Shown in pieces: positions 24,228-26,738 of a stretch of DNA of 26,738 nucleotides (its first letter is position 1; each line of letters begins with the position of its first letter). Source of the stretch: CAZSRX01 sp964609675 [NCBI: uncultured Bacteroidota bacterium] (GTDB lineage Bacteria; CLD3; SB21). Under the pieces are notes generated by a model. The model worked only from the letters and a program-made list of their open reading frames with translations, had not been told where the DNA came from and did no database searches. The position numbers were made by a program, and so were the translations under genes. The stretch is from positions 1-26,738 of the forward strand of contig CAZSRX010000043.1 of assembly GCA_964609675.1 (NCBI GenBank), written 5' to 3'.

Positions 24228-25550
24228 ATGAAACCAACCGTTTCCGGCAAACGCCTGCTAAGTCCGATTCTTGAATTCATTCATGCCGAAACCACCGGCG
24301 GCCTTTTTTTGCTAAGCTGCGCCATACTGGCCATGGCGCTGGCTAATTCACCGTGGTCCGAAGGTTATTTTGATTTCTGGAAAACGCCGTTAACTTTCGG
24401 CATCGGTTCCTGGTCGCTTTCCAAATCCATTTTCCTGTGGATTAACGACGGGCTGATGGCCATATTCTTTTTTGTGGTTGGTCTCGAGATCAAGCGGGAA
24501 CTGCTGGCCGGCGAGCTTTCCAGTGTCCGAAATGCCATGCTGCCCGTTATGGCGGCGCTGGGCGGAATGGCGGTGCCGGCGATTATTTATATAGTGATCA
24601 ATTACGGCGGGGAAGGCCGGAACGGCTGGGGCATTCCCATGGCCACGGATATCGCGTTCGCGCTCGGCGTATTGTCGCTGTTCGGTAAACGCATTCCGGT
24701 CAGCCTCAAAATTTTTCTTACGGCGCTGGCTATTGTAGACGATCTGGGCGCGGTGCTTGTTATCGCGGTTTTTTACACGACCGGTCTTTCTGTCAACAGT
24801 CTTTTGCTGGCGGGCCTCTGTCTGATTGTCCTGCTGAGCATGAACCGGGCGGGTTTTCGCCGGGTGACCTATTACGTGATTCCGGGCATCGTGATGTGGG
24901 TCGCGTTTCTCAAATCGGGCATTCATCCAACCATCGCGGGCGTCCTGCTGGCATTTACGATTCCATCGCGGATTCGTATCGATTCAAAGGCTTTTCCGGA
25001 GCACTGCCGTAATCTGCTCGGCGAATTTGAAAAAGCCGAGGACTGCGCCAAGCCCATGCTGCTCTGTGAAACCCAGCAAACGATTATCCAGTCGCTGGAA
25101 GAAGCCTGCCATCACGCCGAATCGCCGATGCAGCGTCTGGAACACAGCCTCCATCCGTGGGTCAGCTTTGTGATTATGCCCCTCTTTGCCGTTGCCAATG
25201 CCGGCATTGTCCTGAACAACGAACTGATTACCAACGCTTTCGATCCGATCAGTCTGGGGGCTTTTTTCGGTCTCGCGCTGGGTAAACCGGTCGGCATCAC
25301 GGTGTTTTCCTGGGCCGCGGTTAGACTTAAAATAGCCCGCCTCCCGGTTGACCTGAACTGGCGGTTGATTACGGGCGTCAGTTGTATTGCGGGCATCGGA
25401 TTCACGATGTCGCTGTTTATTGCGGATCTTGCCTTCAGTATGTCGCATCAGCTGGATGTGGCGAAAGTGGGTATTTTTACGGCGTCAATTGTCGCAGGCG
25501 CCTCGGGATGGATATTATTAAATCCAGGCGGCCAAACCGAAAAGCAATAA
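24228..25550 (+). CDS. nhaA: Na+/H+ antiporter NhaA
   Basis: An inner-membrane antiporter that expels sodium (or lithium) in exchange for protons, for salt and pH homeostasis. From ATG 24228 the protein is 440 aa, within the family range. It has the ion-pathway motif MATDIAFALG with Asp141 (E. coli Asp133) and the paired Asp171-Asp172 in AIVDDLGA (E. coli 163-164), about eleven or twelve hydrophobic helices, and the late LGKPVGI segment carrying the conserved lysine. A soluble loop of roughly 60 residues (about 250-310, Cys- and Glu-rich) sits between mid-protein helices, longer than in E. coli but common in other phyla. The C-terminus looks intact, ending 4 bp before the IS relic begins. Confidence 0.96.
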   Translation: MKPTVSGKRLLSPILEFIHAETTGGLFLLSCAILAMALANSPWSEGYFDFWKTPLTFGIGSWSLSKSIFLWINDGLMAIFFFVVGLEIKRELLAGELSSVRNAMLPVMAALGGMAVPAIIYIVINYGGEGRNGWGIPMATDIAFALGVLSLFGKRIPVSLKIFLTALAIVDDLGAVLVIAVFYTTGLSVNSLLLAGLCLIVLLSMNRAGFRRVTYYVIPGIVMWVAFLKSGIHPTIAGVLLAFTIPSRIRIDSKAFPEHCRNLLGEFEKAEDCAKPMLLCETQQTIIQSLEEACHHAESPMQRLEHSLHPWVSFVIMPLFAVANAGIVLNNELITNAFDPISLGAFFGLALGKPVGITVFSWAAVRLKIARLPVDLNWRLITGVSCIAGIGFTMSLFIADLAFSMSHQLDVAKVGIFTASIVAGASGWILLNPGGQTEKQ

Positions 25551-25554
25551 ATAA

Positions 25555-25698
25555 AAACAGGACGTGAAAGATGCCACATTTGTTGATTTTGCGCAGGCGC
25601 TCAAAGCGGTCAACGAAGCTATTGATACCTATAACAACTTGAGGCCGCACATGAGTCTGAATTACCGGACGCCGGCTGAAGTGTGTATGGCCGCCTGA
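25555..25698 (+). pseudogene. IS3-family transposase C-terminal remnant
   Basis: The last 47 codons of an IS3-family (rve_3) integrase core: VNEAIDTYNNLRPHMSLNYR followed by TPAEVCMAA and a TGA. The W/Y-N-x-x-R-P-H and L-x-x-x-TP-E/A pattern marks the end of the DDE domain. An in-frame TAA at 25552 and the nhaA stop at 25550 leave no room for the rest of the protein, so the gene is 5'-deleted and inactive. Confidence 0.88.
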
Positions 25699-25723
25699 TT
25701 ACAAAAAATTGACAAGAACAAAG

Positions 25724-25749
25724 TTATGCACTTATTCACATTATTCACA
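25724..25749 (+). repeat. Three head-to-tail DnaA-box-like nonamers
   Basis: TTATGCACT (25724-25732), TTATTCACA (25732-25740) and TTATTCACA (25741-25749) follow one another. The second and third match the DnaA-box consensus TTATNCACA exactly; the first differs at the last base. An A-rich purine tract follows (about 25749-25783). The array lies inside the IS relic. Confidence 0.55.
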
Positions 25750-25880
25750 AAAAGAAAAAAAAGAACCAAAAAAAAGAAAAATTACGACTACTAAAGTGTC
25801 AACTTTTTCTAGGACGAGACAAAAACCAGACACGGAGAAGTAACCGGGTTCACGTCCTGCGATATAGAAACGCGTGGGAA

Positions 25881-26597
25881 TTATTTTAACGCCCGAATCA
25901 CCACATCTCCACCGGAAGTCCGGGCGCGTATCACTTCGCCGCCTCCCGCGATTTTTCCTTTTATCCGGTTGCTCTGAATTTTACCGGACATGGTTACTTC
26001 CAGTCCCCGGCATTCCACCTCACCACCGCTGGTAGCCGCGTCCAGGTCGGCTTTAATGCCGGCCGGCACCCCTATCTCAATGTCGCCGCCGGAAGTCTCC
26101 ACATCGACGCCTTTAAAATCATCCGTTATATTTACCTTTATATTCCCGCCGGAGGTTTCTGCCCTCAGTCCCCCGCGCACCGATTCCGCACGGATATGGC
26201 CGCCGGAGGTCTCCACATCCAGCCAACCGGAAGATTTTTCCACGTCGATATGGCCGCCGGATGTACGCGCCACAACCTTTCCGTCCAAACCGTTGAGTTC
26301 TATATTCCCGCCGGAAGTTTTTATCTGCGCGCTGCCGTTAACGTCACGGAGGATGATGTTTCCACCCGAAGTTTTGCCCGTCACGTTGCCTTTCAGCGAC
26401 TGAATTTTTATAACACCGCCTGATGTTTCCAACTTGATTTGGTATTCTCTGGGAACGGTAATGGTATAAGCCACATCAAAATTATTCCAAAAACTGAACA
26501 AACCTTGGCTTTTCCGTGTCCCAATGACTTCAATGCCCTGACCGACGGCATTGGCGGTAATTTCAAAATCGGCCATCTGGTTCTCACGGCCTGTCAT
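25881..26597 (-). CDS. DUF4097-type TSGG-repeat beta-helix protein, probably 5'-damaged
   Basis: The 238 codons after ATG 26597 encode nine TSGG motifs about 15-25 residues apart (for example VETSGGHIRAESVRGGLRAE), the hallmark of DUF4097, a right-handed beta-helix found in putative adhesins and cell-envelope proteins. The frame continues upstream of the ATG without any ATG, GTG or TTG to an in-frame TAA at 26688-26690, and those 30 codons read like family sequence (QTLIVKTDIGSICIEG). No signal peptide is present in the readable part. I infer that the true start was lost through a stop or frameshift, or that a CTG is used. The gene may therefore be a pseudogene. Its function is unknown beyond the fold. 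Confidence 0.8.
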   Translation of the reverse strand: MTGRENQMADFEITANAVGQGIEVIGTRKSQGLFSFWNNFDVAYTITVPREYQIKLETSGGVIKIQSLKGNVTGKTSGGNIILRDVNGSAQIKTSGGNIELNGLDGKVVARTSGGHIDVEKSSGWLDVETSGGHIRAESVRGGLRAETSGGNIKVNITDDFKGVDVETSGGDIEIGVPAGIKADLDAATSGGEVECRGLEVTMSGKIQSNRIKGKIAGGGEVIRARTSGGDVVIRALK

Positions 26598-26738
26598 TTC
26601 AGCTTTAATCGTGACCTTGCTTTCCGCAGTTCCCTCAATGCAGATAGAACCGATATCCGTTTTGACAATCAGCGTCTGGCCCGGTGTTTATCCTAAGTTA
26701 AACCGAACAAAAGTGTGATTCATTTTCTGGAGGATTCT

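Larger units (their letters stand above)
25555..25821 (+). mobile_element. IS3-family relic with surviving right end
   Basis: After the transposase remnant come about 100 bp of non-coding DNA and then a plausible right terminus, TGTCAACTTTTT... to GACA at 25797-25821. Read inward on the minus strand it begins TGTC and ends in a TTGACA-like block, and a TGT/ACA tip is typical of IS150-group IS3 elements. The left half and left end are gone, so no target duplication can be checked. Confidence 0.65.

Noticed and set aside
25724-25749. Chromosomal replication origin
   Set aside because: No dnaA, dnaN, gidA or parAB neighbours and the boxes lie in an IS relic; kept only as a DnaA-box-like array.

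Overview
The window reads as ordinary chromosome of an FCB-group bacterium that is probably not a classical Bacteroidota: a Calditrichota, KSB1 or Ignavibacteria-like lineage would fit. The evidence is a C-terminal type IX secretion sorting domain on a secreted propeller protein, a periplasmic Reg_prop/Y_Y_Y sensor kinase, and an omega subunit fused to an acidic tail, combined with strong Shine-Dalgarno sites and sigma70-like TTGACT/TACAAT promoter boxes, which most Bacteroidota lack. This placement is inference. No rRNA, tRNA, CRISPR array, phage or complete insertion sequence was seen.

Layout. (1) 426-3498, minus strand: a housekeeping operon rpoZ-coaBC-gltX behind a well-formed promoter at 3556-3584. 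(2) 3759-4776, minus: overlapping hypA-hypB, nickel insertion factors with no hydrogenase gene in view. (3) 4907-7368, minus: gpmA followed 41 bp later by an acyl-CoA ligase, closed by a clear intrinsic terminator. (4) 7676-11197, plus: a 1173-residue membrane protein with a CHASE4-like sensor, six PAS domains and a C-terminal four-cysteine module but no kinase, cyclase or phosphodiesterase domain. (5) 11362-14768, plus: a patatin-like lipase, then an Xaa-Pro peptidase whose stop codon overlaps the start of a glycosyltransferase. (6) 14816-19764, minus: a receiver-only response regulator, a 1125-residue propeller histidine kinase and an aminotransferase, tightly packed and apparently co-transcribed. 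(7) 19986-22064, plus: a secreted protein of 14 propeller repeats with a sorting domain, divergent from the two-component operon. (8) 22501-24104, minus: an EamA transporter and pfkA, ending in an intrinsic terminator. (9) 24228-25550, plus: nhaA, divergent from region 8 through a symmetrical back-to-back promoter. (10) 25555-25821: a decayed IS3-family relic carrying tandem DnaA-box-like nonamers. (11) 25881-26738, minus: a TSGG-repeat DUF4097 gene whose 5' end looks damaged.

How the parts work together. Central metabolism and macromolecular synthesis (gpmA, pfkA, gltX, coaBC, rpoZ) are mixed with environmental sensing (the PAS protein and the propeller two-component system), an extracellular propeller protein and ion/solute transport (nhaA, eamA). 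No complete novel system is proven. The best leads are the output-less PAS/Cys4 protein, the pairing of a propeller sensor with a divergently encoded secreted propeller protein, the symmetrical nhaA/eamA promoter, and the DnaA-box array inside the IS relic.
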